Of a DNA stretch of 47,336 nucleotides, positions 35,101 through 45,100 are shown piece after piece. This DNA is from Bacteroidetes bacterium 43-16 (GTDB taxonomy: Bacteria; Bacteroidota; Bacteroidia; Chitinophagales; Chitinophagaceae), in assembly GCA_001897525.1 (NCBI GenBank), contig MKTB01000028.1, forward strand, positions 1 to 47,336, written 5' to 3'. Position 1 is the first letter of the stretch. Every line of letters begins with the position of its first letter. Both the position numbers and the translations under genes were made by a program. The notes under the pieces are model-generated. The model did not search any database. It saw only the letters and a program-made list of their open reading frames with translations, and was not told the origin of the DNA.

Positions 35101-38100
35101 AAAAACAGGTTTGAACCGGTAAAAGGTTATGCAAAAGTGGAAGAAATAGGACTCTGTACAAATGATACACTTTATGGATACTTTAAACTGAAACCAGAGC
35201 CTGCAGGTAAAAATACCGTTAAAACCGTACATCCCGTTTCTCTAAGCGGTTTTAATATTGGCAGGATGTACCTGCCGCATGTGATCTACCCCGGATCGAC
35301 AGATGAAGGCGATATCAATATTGCTGAGACGGTAAGGGGCATGCAGGGCGCGATGAATGAACTGTTCTCTATTGCTCAGAATCCCTATATGAGATTTATT
35401 GACAGAGGTTTGTCCAAGCGGTTTGACCGTAACCGCTCCTGGATAAGAGTGAACACTCCGGGTATGACCAAGCTCGGCGGCGGTTCCAGGGTGAAGCAGC
35501 TTACTTTTAGCGATAACTGGTCACAGATGTCCCCTAACGGGACAGATGCCGCTGTGGGCAAGGTCTATCATTATACAACAACAGATCCTGTAACAGGTCA
35601 GCAAATCAGCAGTGGTGTGGCCAACTATGAGCCACTTATAGGAGGAGATGAGAATCCGAACCGCAGGCCGGTGTCTTACACCGGTGATGGTGGCCGTTTA
35701 CTGCCTCCGGTGCAGATGTACCAGGAAGAGCCTTTGGGTGAATCTTTTTTTCCTTCAGGGAGCGTAGGTTACAGTAAGGTTACCGTGAGCAGTATTCATA
35801 AAGATGAGGGCAAGTCTTCTAAAAACCTGGATGAATATGCGTTTTATACCACCAGGGATTTTCCTTATTATGTAGACAAGACCAGTATCAATGTTGACGA
35901 TGAGTTCAGGAAGAACGGATTTCAGAATAGATCGGAAAGACTGGCCGTCAGCCAGGGATTCTCCGTTGTGCTCAATGATATGCATGGGAAAGCAAAATCC
36001 ATTGCCAACTATGTGATGAAAGGAAGAGAGAAGGAATTGATCTCCTCTGTTACTTATAAATACAAAATTGATCATACGGGTAAGCTGGACAATAATGTAT
36101 CAATAGTAGGAAGAACAAATAGTGCTTTCCAGGGGAAATTTAAAATGGAAAGTGGCACCATAGGAGAGGAAATAGATCTGTCGCTGGACAACAGGGAACG
36201 TATTAATCATACCCTCCAGGTACCGGTAAATTTCAATCTTAATGTTTTAAATTTCGGAGTTGTTCCTATTCCTGTTCCTACACTATTTGTACCGGTAAAA
36301 ACAGAAGAGAGTATCTTCAGGACTGCAACTGCTACTAAAATTGTACAGCAATACGGTATCCTGATCGCTACTGAAGTAAATGATCATGGTGCGATTACGG
36401 TTAATGAAAATGTAGTGTTTGACGGAGAAACCGGGAATGTCATAGTATCGAAGACAAGCAACGAATTTAAAGACCCGATAACCAACATTAATTATCCTGC
36501 AATGTGGGCCTATCCGAATATGGGTGGAGCTTACGCAAACATAGGTTATGAGACTGATGCTGATTCACTTCATGTGAACAGCTTCGGTAATGCTTATATC
36601 CTGGGAGTAAAAGGCCAGAGCTTATTTACTGAGGGTGATGAACTGTTAATCAATGCTAACGGTCAGACCCATATTGTTTGGGTAGAAAAGATAGAGCCTT
36701 GTGTTAACTGGGGTAATTGCAGCGATACGAGCTCTCCTGCCGCAGCAGTTCCGCCATCCATAATCGGAGGGATTATTCCGGGCATGTTTGGCAACTTTGA
36801 TTATGATCCCACAGTAGTCACTCAGGCACCAGGTGTACATACCGGAGAGATCAATACTACAGGAGGAAGCTGCTGTGTACTTAAGGTTGTGCCGAGAATG
36901 CGCTTTCCACAAGGAAACACTCTATGGTTGCCTAAATGTACTACACTCAAAAATATAACCATTAAAATTATTCGTTCCGGCAGGAAAAACCAACTCGGAG
37001 ATCACTTTATGAATATGGCGGTGGCCGGCTCCTTCCTGCCTGCAGATTATAATCAGTTCTTTAACGGTTCTTTCAATAATAAAGTGCTGACAGCTGCTAC
37101 CAGTAAATTTACAAACTCCAGGCGGGAAGATAATTTCGATCAATTGCCTTGGGGTAATGCCAGAGGTTTTAACCAGTTTGTACGTGGATTGACCGGATAC
37201 TATAATGTTGCTGAATCCTATAATTACAAGACCGGGCGAAATTATGCCAATGCTCATAGCAGGGCAGATGGTTTGTTGCAGAATTTTATGCAGGTCTGGT
37301 ATAATCCTAATGATTATGTATCCTCCTCTTGTACCGATTATGCTTTAAAGTACAATCAATTATGGAATAGTGCCAATAGTTTCAATTGGATCAGCATGAT
37401 GGCGGTGAAAAAATATAATCCGATGGGAGTTCCGGTGGAAGAACAGGATGCTTCTGGTATGCGCTCGACGGCACTTTTCGGCTATGGCCAGACCTTACCT
37501 ATAGCCGTAGCACAGAATGCAAACTTCTGGCAGATCCGTTATTTCTCCTTTGAAGACCAGGACAGGATCATGAATGGTACTGCCAATGACTTAGGCCGCT
37601 TCTTTGAAAGTGCTGCATTGCCCTATTTAAATCCGACAGCTGTTTCTACACAGTATGGAAGAACATTTTTTAAACCCGCTGCAGATGCTTATGGTGAGGG
37701 TACAATGGTAGTCAATGAGGGGCATACAGGGCAACGCTCCCTTAAGCTTACCCAGGCATCGGGTCTGTCATTAGGCCGGCCGGCACATTTTGGTATCGGA
37801 GAGCGATTCTATATCAGTCTCTGGGTGAAAGGGTTTGTTGCCGCCTCTAATAATATGGGCTTGAGATATGTTACTTCAACTGGCCTGACTACACAAAACC
37901 CATTCGTCCCGGTAGGTAAACCTATTGATGGCTGGCAGAAGGTAGAAGCTTATTTTGATATGCCAAGTGTAGAACAGATCGCTTTGTACATACCGGTCAA
38001 TGGCCTGATGGATGATGTCAGGATTTGTCCTGCAAAATCCAATATGAAAAGCTTTGCATACAATCCACTCAACTTCAGGTTATATGCCAGTCTTGATGAA

Positions 38101-38217
38101 AACAACTATGCAACATTCTTTGAATATGATGCAGAAGGTAAATTAATCAGGACCAAAAAAGAAACCGAGAAAGGCATACTTACTGTGAATGAAAGCAGGA
38201 TGTCCGTATCTAAATAA
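32107..38217 (+). CDS. Giant exported RHS-partner protein with SpvB/TcB-like N terminus (2036 aa)
   Basis: The ATG at 32107 (with AAGGA just upstream) gives the signal peptide MKTTARVVFITLFLELVVPA; an in-frame ATG at 32086 would add seven residues. Residues 47-98 carry VDLFSGDFVYNIPLLDIEGY, then ISYHSGVGIEDEASWVGLGW and NINPGVINR. This is the Bacteroidota counterpart of the SpvB/TcB pattern (polar-YxIPL ... LSYxSG ... GxGW). A very long beta-rich body follows. About 1861-1974 is a jelly-roll, CBM-like segment (GQRSLKLTQASG, ISLWVKGF, DGWQKVEAYFDMP, GLMDDVRICPA). About 1978-2031 is the conserved tail NNYATFFEYDAEGKLIRTKK, which precedes RHS partners in this phylum. It probably forms the first half of an RHS shell with the DUF6443 protein. 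It has no sorting domain. Confidence 0.85.
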   Translation: MKTTARVVFITLFLELVVPATQSFALTGGPSQPEVQSFEPVATTDMVDLFSGDFVYNIPLLDIEGYPINISYHSGVGIEDEASWVGLGWNINPGVINRSVRGIPDDFSGEKIEKYLKIKPENELSLDAGFAAELFGLKMINAGIGNTLTFNNYRGMGVGFNASLNFTFKYMQTGLGISANSFDGADVNANVSLSYATSISDETSLGGSVWGGTGFNTRAGMKAISFGTQSNINSKWPDQKDKKGKIYKAGRFNSSPISFSSYVPIGLQNYVPSVGNASKAIALTFSAGIGTEIGGAFPHFKVAASGSRLEYDPYGGRASYGYLNLDQADENGLMDFSREKDGVYNRTLPNLPLSSMTYDIFSISGQGTGGMFRPFRNDFGSVYDPRTESNSSRTDLHVEAGIGTGFGGLFELGVNTTFATTEMKSGPWNKKPFNAQRPRSSYEAAYFKQAGEMTASRNKQNNSTKTKGAVRVNGAFRAYDKNRNDLGNMSNYVGTFADRTSRANLLTYFTNREAATVDKLAMHRYIQDYHKSNTFLNNTPASISRLSEDGGLDRRKPHHIGEFTQVLPDGRRYVYGIPAMNNLQKEASFSIDSKEEGNPSYSTGLTAYSDQQNSKNNASGRDKFFQMSITPAYAHSYLLTAVLSNDYVDITGDGPTEDDLGNYTKINYRRTSKDYRWRSPFLPDGTKSAQYNPGYYSDKGDDKASYIAGSKELWYIHSIESKNYIAEFYISERSDAKGVTEEALISLNDVAALSSLGTKTDQSLRQKSASGEERTYKLDYIKLFHKNDRFVNGNNAIPVKTVNFKYETNTNAQLCKGVPNVTTQGTGKLTLKSISFQNGNSDISLMNPYEFEYSAHNPDYSFISKDRWGNYQQPDPGIAAFEFPYVRQNKSAADLNATAWQLTKIKMPSKGVINISYESDDYSYVLDKPSMEMFQVAGVGNSKNYIPDHELYLDQNNIRNYVYFKRDPAREFKGRSLKENYLPDDDLLYFNFFLDISGKNRFEPVKGYAKVEEIGLCTNDTLYGYFKLKPEPAGKNTVKTVHPVSLSGFNIGRMYLPHVIYPGSTDEGDINIAETVRGMQGAMNELFSIAQNPYMRFIDRGLSKRFDRNRSWIRVNTPGMTKLGGGSRVKQLTFSDNWSQMSPNGTDAAVGKVYHYTTTDPVTGQQISSGVANYEPLIGGDENPNRRPVSYTGDGGRLLPPVQMYQEEPLGESFFPSGSVGYSKVTVSSIHKDEGKSSKNLDEYAFYTTRDFPYYVDKTSINVDDEFRKNGFQNRSERLAVSQGFSVVLNDMHGKAKSIANYVMKGREKELISSVTYKYKIDHTGKLDNNVSIVGRTNSAFQGKFKMESGTIGEEIDLSLDNRERINHTLQVPVNFNLNVLNFGVVPIPVPTLFVPVKTEESIFRTATATKIVQQYGILIATEVNDHGAITVNENVVFDGETGNVIVSKTSNEFKDPITNINYPAMWAYPNMGGAYANIGYETDADSLHVNSFGNAYILGVKGQSLFTEGDELLINANGQTHIVWVEKIEPCVNWGNCSDTSSPAAAVPPSIIGGIIPGMFGNFDYDPTVVTQAPGVHTGEINTTGGSCCVLKVVPRMRFPQGNTLWLPKCTTLKNITIKIIRSGRKNQLGDHFMNMAVAGSFLPADYNQFFNGSFNNKVLTAATSKFTNSRREDNFDQLPWGNARGFNQFVRGLTGYYNVAESYNYKTGRNYANAHSRADGLLQNFMQVWYNPNDYVSSSCTDYALKYNQLWNSANSFNWISMMAVKKYNPMGVPVEEQDASGMRSTALFGYGQTLPIAVAQNANFWQIRYFSFEDQDRIMNGTANDLGRFFESAALPYLNPTAVSTQYGRTFFKPAADAYGEGTMVVNEGHTGQRSLKLTQASGLSLGRPAHFGIGERFYISLWVKGFVAASNNMGLRYVTSTGLTTQNPFVPVGKPIDGWQKVEAYFDMPSVEQIALYIPVNGLMDDVRICPAKSNMKSFAYNPLNFRLYASLDENNYATFFEYDAEGKLIRTKKETEKGILTVNESRMSVSK

Positions 38218-38275
38218 GACCTTCATTCCGGGTTTTCATGAAAAAATAAATATCGACTATAAAAATAATTTAATA

Positions 38276-39016
38276 ATGAATAAATCACTAAAATATATAC
38301 TTGCCCTCTGCTTTACCGGGGTATTGGTGCTGGGGGTAGTACTGGTGCAGTTTGCCGGTGCCGATAAAGCCTCTGAGACAGAACAGTATAAAGAAATACT
38401 GAAAACATTTTTCAGTGCACAAAATATCTCTTACGATTACCAGGCAAGATTTGACCTGGAAGATACTTCCGGTATAAGCTCTAAAGGGAAGATCATCAAA
38501 AAAGGAGCTGACTATGTAGACAGTAATGAACAATACTACCGCATATTGGCAGGGAATACTTTCCTGAATATTGATCTGGGTATGCAATCCGTATTTGTAG
38601 TAGACATTCAAAAAATGGAACAAAAAATGGGGTTCATCCGGGAAGATCTTAATAACGGCCTTTTTGATGTTACCGATTCAAACTATGCCGCACTGGGTAC
38701 CTGGAGGATCCTGGAACGTAAGCCGGATGCTACTGTTCATGTTGAATTTAAAGTCAATGACAGTACGGCACAGATGATCAGAAAAGTAGAATTTGTGTTT
38801 AAAGACAGGTCGATTGAAAATATGGCAGTCCATTTTACACGTGCAGAAGCTATACAGCAAGATAATGGAGTGAAAAACCTGGTCGTTCGTATGAATAATT
38901 TCAGTACCGATAGCATTGATCTGAACCGGAAAATTGCCGAAGTAGTTCGACTGGACAAGAAAGCAAACCCGGTTCTGGTCAATAGATTCAGGAATTTTCA
39001 ATTGAAACAGCTGTAG
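38276..39016 (+). CDS. Membrane-anchored or exported protein, possibly LolA-like (246 aa)
   Basis: The ATG at 38276 gives MNKSLKYILALCFTGVLVLG, a membrane segment or uncleaved signal; an earlier ATG at 38189 would overlap the 2036-aa gene and is unlikely. The mature part has a sheet-like layout (ISYDYQARFDLEDTSGISSK, QYYRILAGNTFLNIDLGMQS, VFVVDIQKMEQKMG). This recalls LolA/LolB-type lipoprotein-carrier folds, where a curved sheet is closed by helices. I see no signature residues that prove it, so the comparison is weak. It lies between the two giant RHS-type genes, where a dedicated chaperone or carrier would make sense. No catalytic motif is present. Confidence 0.7.
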   Translation: MNKSLKYILALCFTGVLVLGVVLVQFAGADKASETEQYKEILKTFFSAQNISYDYQARFDLEDTSGISSKGKIIKKGADYVDSNEQYYRILAGNTFLNIDLGMQSVFVVDIQKMEQKMGFIREDLNNGLFDVTDSNYAALGTWRILERKPDATVHVEFKVNDSTAQMIRKVEFVFKDRSIENMAVHFTRAEAIQQDNGVKNLVVRMNNFSTDSIDLNRKIAEVVRLDKKANPVLVNRFRNFQLKQL

Positions 39017-39117
39017 CAGCCATTTGTTTGATCAAGAAAAACGCTTAACGTATCTGCAGCATATGCCCTTCCTGCTATTATGCAAGCCTGGCACTGCATT
39101 TTAAAATAAAAGATATT

Positions 39118-42100
39118 ATGAGAACCATTTTCAAAAATGCTGTTTTACTCTTATTAGCCCTTTTGTGGTTTACCAAAACAAAAGGACAGGATTTTCAGTT
39201 TTTACCGGATGGAAATGTACAGACATTTTATTCCAGGAATATTAAGACAAACGGAGGGAGCAATACAGCCTATAACGAAGTTCTGGGTACAGCCTCTGCT
39301 ACAGAATGGGTATATATGACCACTAACAGCAGCACCTGGCAAAATAAATACCTGTTTAAAAGCGTGGTCAATATGATCCGTGTGGGGATAGATCACGAAA
39401 CAATGGTTGATCAACCCGGCTATAAGTATAAAATAGTGATGCAGGTTACCGGCTACTCCAATCCTGCAAATCCTGCTTCAGGTACTACTTTGGCACCTTA
39501 TGAATTTGAGCTCGAATACAATAAGGACGCATTAGCCGCTTACAAAGATCTTAATGTGCTGCGATTGCCGGGAAGTGGTTTTTACTCCTTCCAGGTAAAA
39601 CTTATGGAAGTCTTTGATATAAGTGGCAGTGCTCCGGTACCTGTAAACAGGAACGATCTGGCAGCTAACTTCAAGATAGAAGCCCAGGTCATTACACAGC
39701 GTTATGATATCGATGATGGTACTATGAAAGATGTGTATATTAACTCCCGGTTTAATAATACGACTCAATCCTTAGATGTTCATTGGGGACAGCTGGCTGT
39801 TTCCGCCCATAAAAATACGCCGCCGGGATACCTTCCTGCATTTGACCTGTTCAAACCTGTAAAATATGAGTTAGAATGGCTGTATGTAGATGACTATGTC
39901 TTGAATAGTAACGGGACAAAGAGTTATAAATTCAACAGTACCAGCTATACGATTCCTTATGATTTTACCAATAACAGTACAAGAGTCCAGACCAATAATA
40001 ACCATTACAGCATTCCTATGGTTTATGGCCATGGTGCAGTTGTGTTCCGGCTCAGAAAAGTAAGACCGAGTTCCACGAATTTCTCAGAAACCGTTTATTA
40101 CCCCTGGAACCTTGAAGCATCAGGTACATTGACACCCGGACAGTTTCACAGCAATGGCAACAACTTTGTTCTCGGTTCGCCTATGGTTTATCCTTCTAAC
40201 TGCTTGTTCATTAATGAAACCCCCTTTATAAATGATAGCCTTAACTGGCAGTATAATGTTTCTTTTGCTGAAGAAGGAAAATACAAACATGTGGTGAATT
40301 ACTTTGATGGTATGGGAAAGAACCGCCAGACCCAGACCAAAATTAACTCAGATGAGCAATACGTAATAGGAGTAGATAACATTTATGATTATGAGGGCCG
40401 GCCGGCAATTACCACGCTACCCACACCCATTATCAGCCAGGATATTCGGTATAAGCCAGACCTGTCCCTGAATGCAGCAACCGGCCTGCCCTATGCCGCT
40501 ACAGATTTCGACAGCGGTTGCGGAACAGACTCCATTGTGCCTTTTTCTGATCAGGCACTTGCTCGTATCTATTACTCCCCTTTAAACCCGGATAAGACCG
40601 GTATGCAAAAATTTGTACCCGATGCAGAAGGATATCCTTTGATTGAAACCCGTTATTCGCCCGACTATACCGATAAGGTGCAGTGGCAGGGAGGAGCAGG
40701 GCTGGCTTTTCAACGTTGGAAAGGAAGGGGTACCAAATATGTTTACTCCAGGGCCGGGCAGCGGGAACTCAACCGCTTGTTGGGCTCGGAAGGTGGTTTT
40801 GCACAATACTATCCCAAGCAGACCATTATCGATCCAAATGGCCAGGCCAGTTTTTCCATAACAGATGCCTCGGGTAAAGTGGTGGCTACAGGCCTTTCCG
40901 GTGCAGGCCCCGATGATAGAGATTATCCTATTGAAGCGCTGAATACATTGCCAACAGCTACTTACTACGAATATGATGTGCTGAAAGACTTGCCGCAGGA
41001 TACGGGTATGACTTACAGGAATGCCCAGAGTTCCTACTTTAATGAGGCCCTTTCAGAGAATAGTTTGCAATATCGTTTAAAAATTCCTCCGTTCCAGAAC
41101 TGTTTCGGTCAGTACATTCATATTGCTGCTGATTACAAAATTAAATTAATAGAAGAATGTAAAACAAATACTGCAGCCCCTTCAATTATTGAACTTAAAG
41201 GAAGTGCGGGTACTAATGCGATCAATGCCAGCAATGAGCCCATACATTTGGCTACAGCAACAGCTTCGGCACAGATTGTTCCTGATAAATATACCCTGGT
41301 TAAAGAACTTACTTTTTCCGACAGTGCAATCAACCGCCTCTCTGCAGATTTTGTAAAATACAACAGTGGTATTGGTATGTGTTATAAAGGCCGTGAGCCT
41401 TTTGTACGAGAAGAGATCGAAAGCAGTATCTTTCCCTGTCCACCCGAAGGTTCAGATAATAGTTGCGATGCCCTGAAGCGGCAGATGATGAAAGAATTGT
41501 ACCCCGGAGCAAAATACGGTAAATATCTCAAAGGCCCGGAAGGGAAATTTGCAACGGGCCAGCCCAACTCTATTTTCACAAAAATAGAACCACCTTCAAC
41601 CTTTGCCTGGCTTGAAAGAGGCGCTGCTCCCCCTCAAAATGGAGATCGTTGTGAGTACGTTATAGAAACCAGTAATGGTCAACGTATTCGTCCTGCAAAT
41701 TTTGATCCTTATACCTTACAGGATATAACGACCTGGCCTTGCCAGACGACCTGGTCTGAACGAACGATTATAGAGAGCTATCCTTTTCAGTTGGATCCTC
41801 ATATCAATGATAATGTAGATTGTGGAACAAAAGTTTTTTTAAAAAGTGGCCCCAGCCAATGTAAATACCTGGCCCCATCTACGGCTACATTAGAGTGCGA
41901 GTATGAAGTAGAATATTATGGTAGCGTAGATGGCATAGCCCATGACTGTCCCGGAGCCCGGCTCGGCGGTGGTAGCGGAATGGAAAAATATAAGCGTTGG
42001 ATTACAGAGCCGGCAAGTATGAGTAATTTTCCGGCTACTATACCCATGACTATAGATTGGAAATGTGGCTATTGTAACGCTTCCGGTTTGGCAGAAACAA

Positions 42101-45100
42101 CAGGCAGCCGTACTGCGCTTCAGCTACCGCAAGCTAAATCCTGCCGGTATTTAACGCCCCATTACCGCTACCAATCTGCCTGCTTAGGTACCAACACTAC
42201 AGTCAACATCAAAAAAGTAAGTGCAACAGGTACGAAATATACCCAGGCTGTCGCATTGATCAATGTTAGCCCGGATATGTTGATTGAAAGCTTTGATGAC
42301 GCAATCGCAGAAGCTTTATTACCCCTGCATCCGGAATATTGTAAGTTGCAGGCCTGTGATGACAGTGAATTTGATAAAAAACTGGGCCGACTGGAAACTT
42401 ATGAGCAGGCGCAGGCCCTGGGTTTACATACCTTAACCGGTATCCTGGGCAATGATCCTATTTGTGAATATTATTCCGGTGATCCCAACGCTGTGCCGGC
42501 AGAGCAATTGTCGTTTTTCGAAATAGATGCTTCGCTAACCGGTAATAATGCACATCTCTTAAGAAGATTCGATACTATGGCCCTCATCAGGGCTTATTGT
42601 GGCAGCAACTCCACACAGGCTTCCCTGCATTGTGAAAAAGTGATTCATGCCGCTGATATTGCTACGATGACCTTGACAGCAGATAAAAAAGATTTATTCT
42701 TCAGGGCACTTCGTGACCTGTACCTGGCTAACCGTAGCCTAAGGATTCAGAAATCTATGGATGCCCTGGCCAATAGCTGTGGACCCTGTGCTGCAATGCC
42801 GGATGAGCGTATGACCCTCACCGGCGACCCGGTATTCCCGGTCGTATTTAACAGTTCCGGAGCTTTTGACCTCGATATTAATGATCCAGATCTGGTCAAC
42901 CTGATCAATTCAAGGATCAATAATACCACTGATAACACTGTGCCCGCTTATGTGAGTAATCTGGTGAATGGTAGTAACAGTGCAAATGTAAGCGACTACT
43001 GCAAAGGACAGATTGATGTGATCATCAAAGACCTCTCTCATTGCGGGATGAGCACCGCAAGCCTGAACAATATCAGGAATGGGCTGAGCAGTATTTGCTC
43101 AACAAATGCAAATCTGTATAGGCTCATGCCTCAAATCGTTAGGTCTCTGATCCTCACACATCATGGTAGCCTGAGCGATCTTTGCCAACCTTTCATTACT
43201 CAATATCGTTTATTTGAACCTTCAGCCGAAAACCTGGGCGACTATGTTTCCGGTCCAGAAGCATTATATACAGGGCTTACTTCATTTTTAAACCGTCCTG
43301 CAGTAGTGAATGCAGTGAAAAATGCCCAATCTACTTCAGGCACGGCAGCAACGATTTTTCTGGATCAGTCAAACGCTTTTGAGGTTAAACTGGCTGCTAA
43401 ACTCGGTGTTGCTACCAATGCTAACATTACAGTAAGTGCTATGACCAACAATGCTGTAGTAGGAGGTAATACACTCCCGGTCATCAGGATCACGCTCAGC
43501 AATGGCGGCCTGAGTGAGCAACTTTATCTTTCCAGCCGTGGAGGTGATGCCAGCATCCTGCCCAATGCCGGTGCTGCTGTAAGTTTTAGCCAGGCGATCA
43601 GTGTGATGCAGGACTTTCCTGCAGCTACAGTACTGGAAGGCGGTATAGCCGACAAGCTGGCTTTTATTAAGGTCGTAGCGGGTGCACAATCTTCCCGGTA
43701 TGCCGTATGGAGCAGTAGTATACCTTTCCTGAAACTGAAAAATAAAAACGGTATTGAAGATTGTATCAACTGCGAATTGCTGCGCAGGGGTATGACCGCT
43801 TATAAAAGCGAGGCCGCTTATTATAATTTACCCTTGAATGCAGCCCATCCTTTGTTTGCATCTGCCTTGAAGAACTACCTCAATTATACCCTCAAAGCCA
43901 ACCAAAGTGTAGCCGCTTATGCCGGACTTATGGAAGGCTGTGCTATTTCTGATAAAATAGATTTTAAAAACGCACCTGCAACTATTGAATTGACCCTGAG
44001 CAGCGGTACCGGTAATGATGTTTTCTCCCTGGCTAAAAGCAGGATGCAAACCATAAAAGCTCAGTTCCCGGACATCAGCATACCATACTATGCTTTCCGT
44101 CGTGCTAATGGAAACGTGATAGTACGCATTAACCTGGCCAGTGTGGACACGGCCAAACTTAAGTATGTAATACCCATTATTTTAGCTACCGGCAATGCGG
44201 TGTATTTACCGCAAGGTTATGATGCCGAATTATTCGGCAATGGCTTCGGTACCTTATCCATACCCAATGCGACAACAAGTTCGGAAACGGTTGATTTTAT
44301 GAGCGAAGACCATACTGTTAGCAGCCTGACCTGGTTACAACTCAATGGGAGCGGTGGTACGGCTCCCCAGGTTAAGGCTGACCTCATGCAGGCTGTGACC
44401 AATTATATCCGTAGCAATAGCACAATAGCTTTATACCGCCTGCACCAGGGGTATAAACTATACCGTTCCGAAGATTATGGCAATACCAATAAAAGAGATT
44501 ACCTGGATTTTGTGTACGCCCAGGATTACCTGGATGCTGCTGCACTGGCCGATAAACTGGCCGATCCGGCATCGCTGAATGCAGCACTGACCGGTTTAAG
44601 TGGTACAGAGAAAACGTATAATAATCCCTGGCGGCAGCATGCACAGACCGATCTCTTGTTTTGGAGTGCAGGGCAGGCACATACGGGGAAAGCACGTGTG
44701 CAGACTACCCTCGACCTGGTAAAAGGAGTATTGGGTGGCAATAAGCTGTTCCCCGCTACCCCACAGGTCAACGTATCCGGCTCGGCGGGCCTGGCCAACA
44801 GCAACATAAAAGCCTTCCTGATGAGCAATGGCAATGCCTGGTACCGAGTATTTGATGCTATGGACCGGGTTTACAATATTTACCTGGTGCCTTCAGAAAA
44901 AATGATCGCCCCGCCTCAGCAATACCAGTTGTCGGGCCTCAACCCCGGCATCCGTCTCGCAGGCGGAGATTCTGCTATCTACCGCTTTAGCCTGACCATG
45001 ATCAATGGCGGGCATGAGGTAGAAGTGCAGGGTTTTACTGATTTTCCTATCGGTACAGGAGGACGTTTGCAGCAGGTAGTGTTGCAAAAAGATGCCTTCA

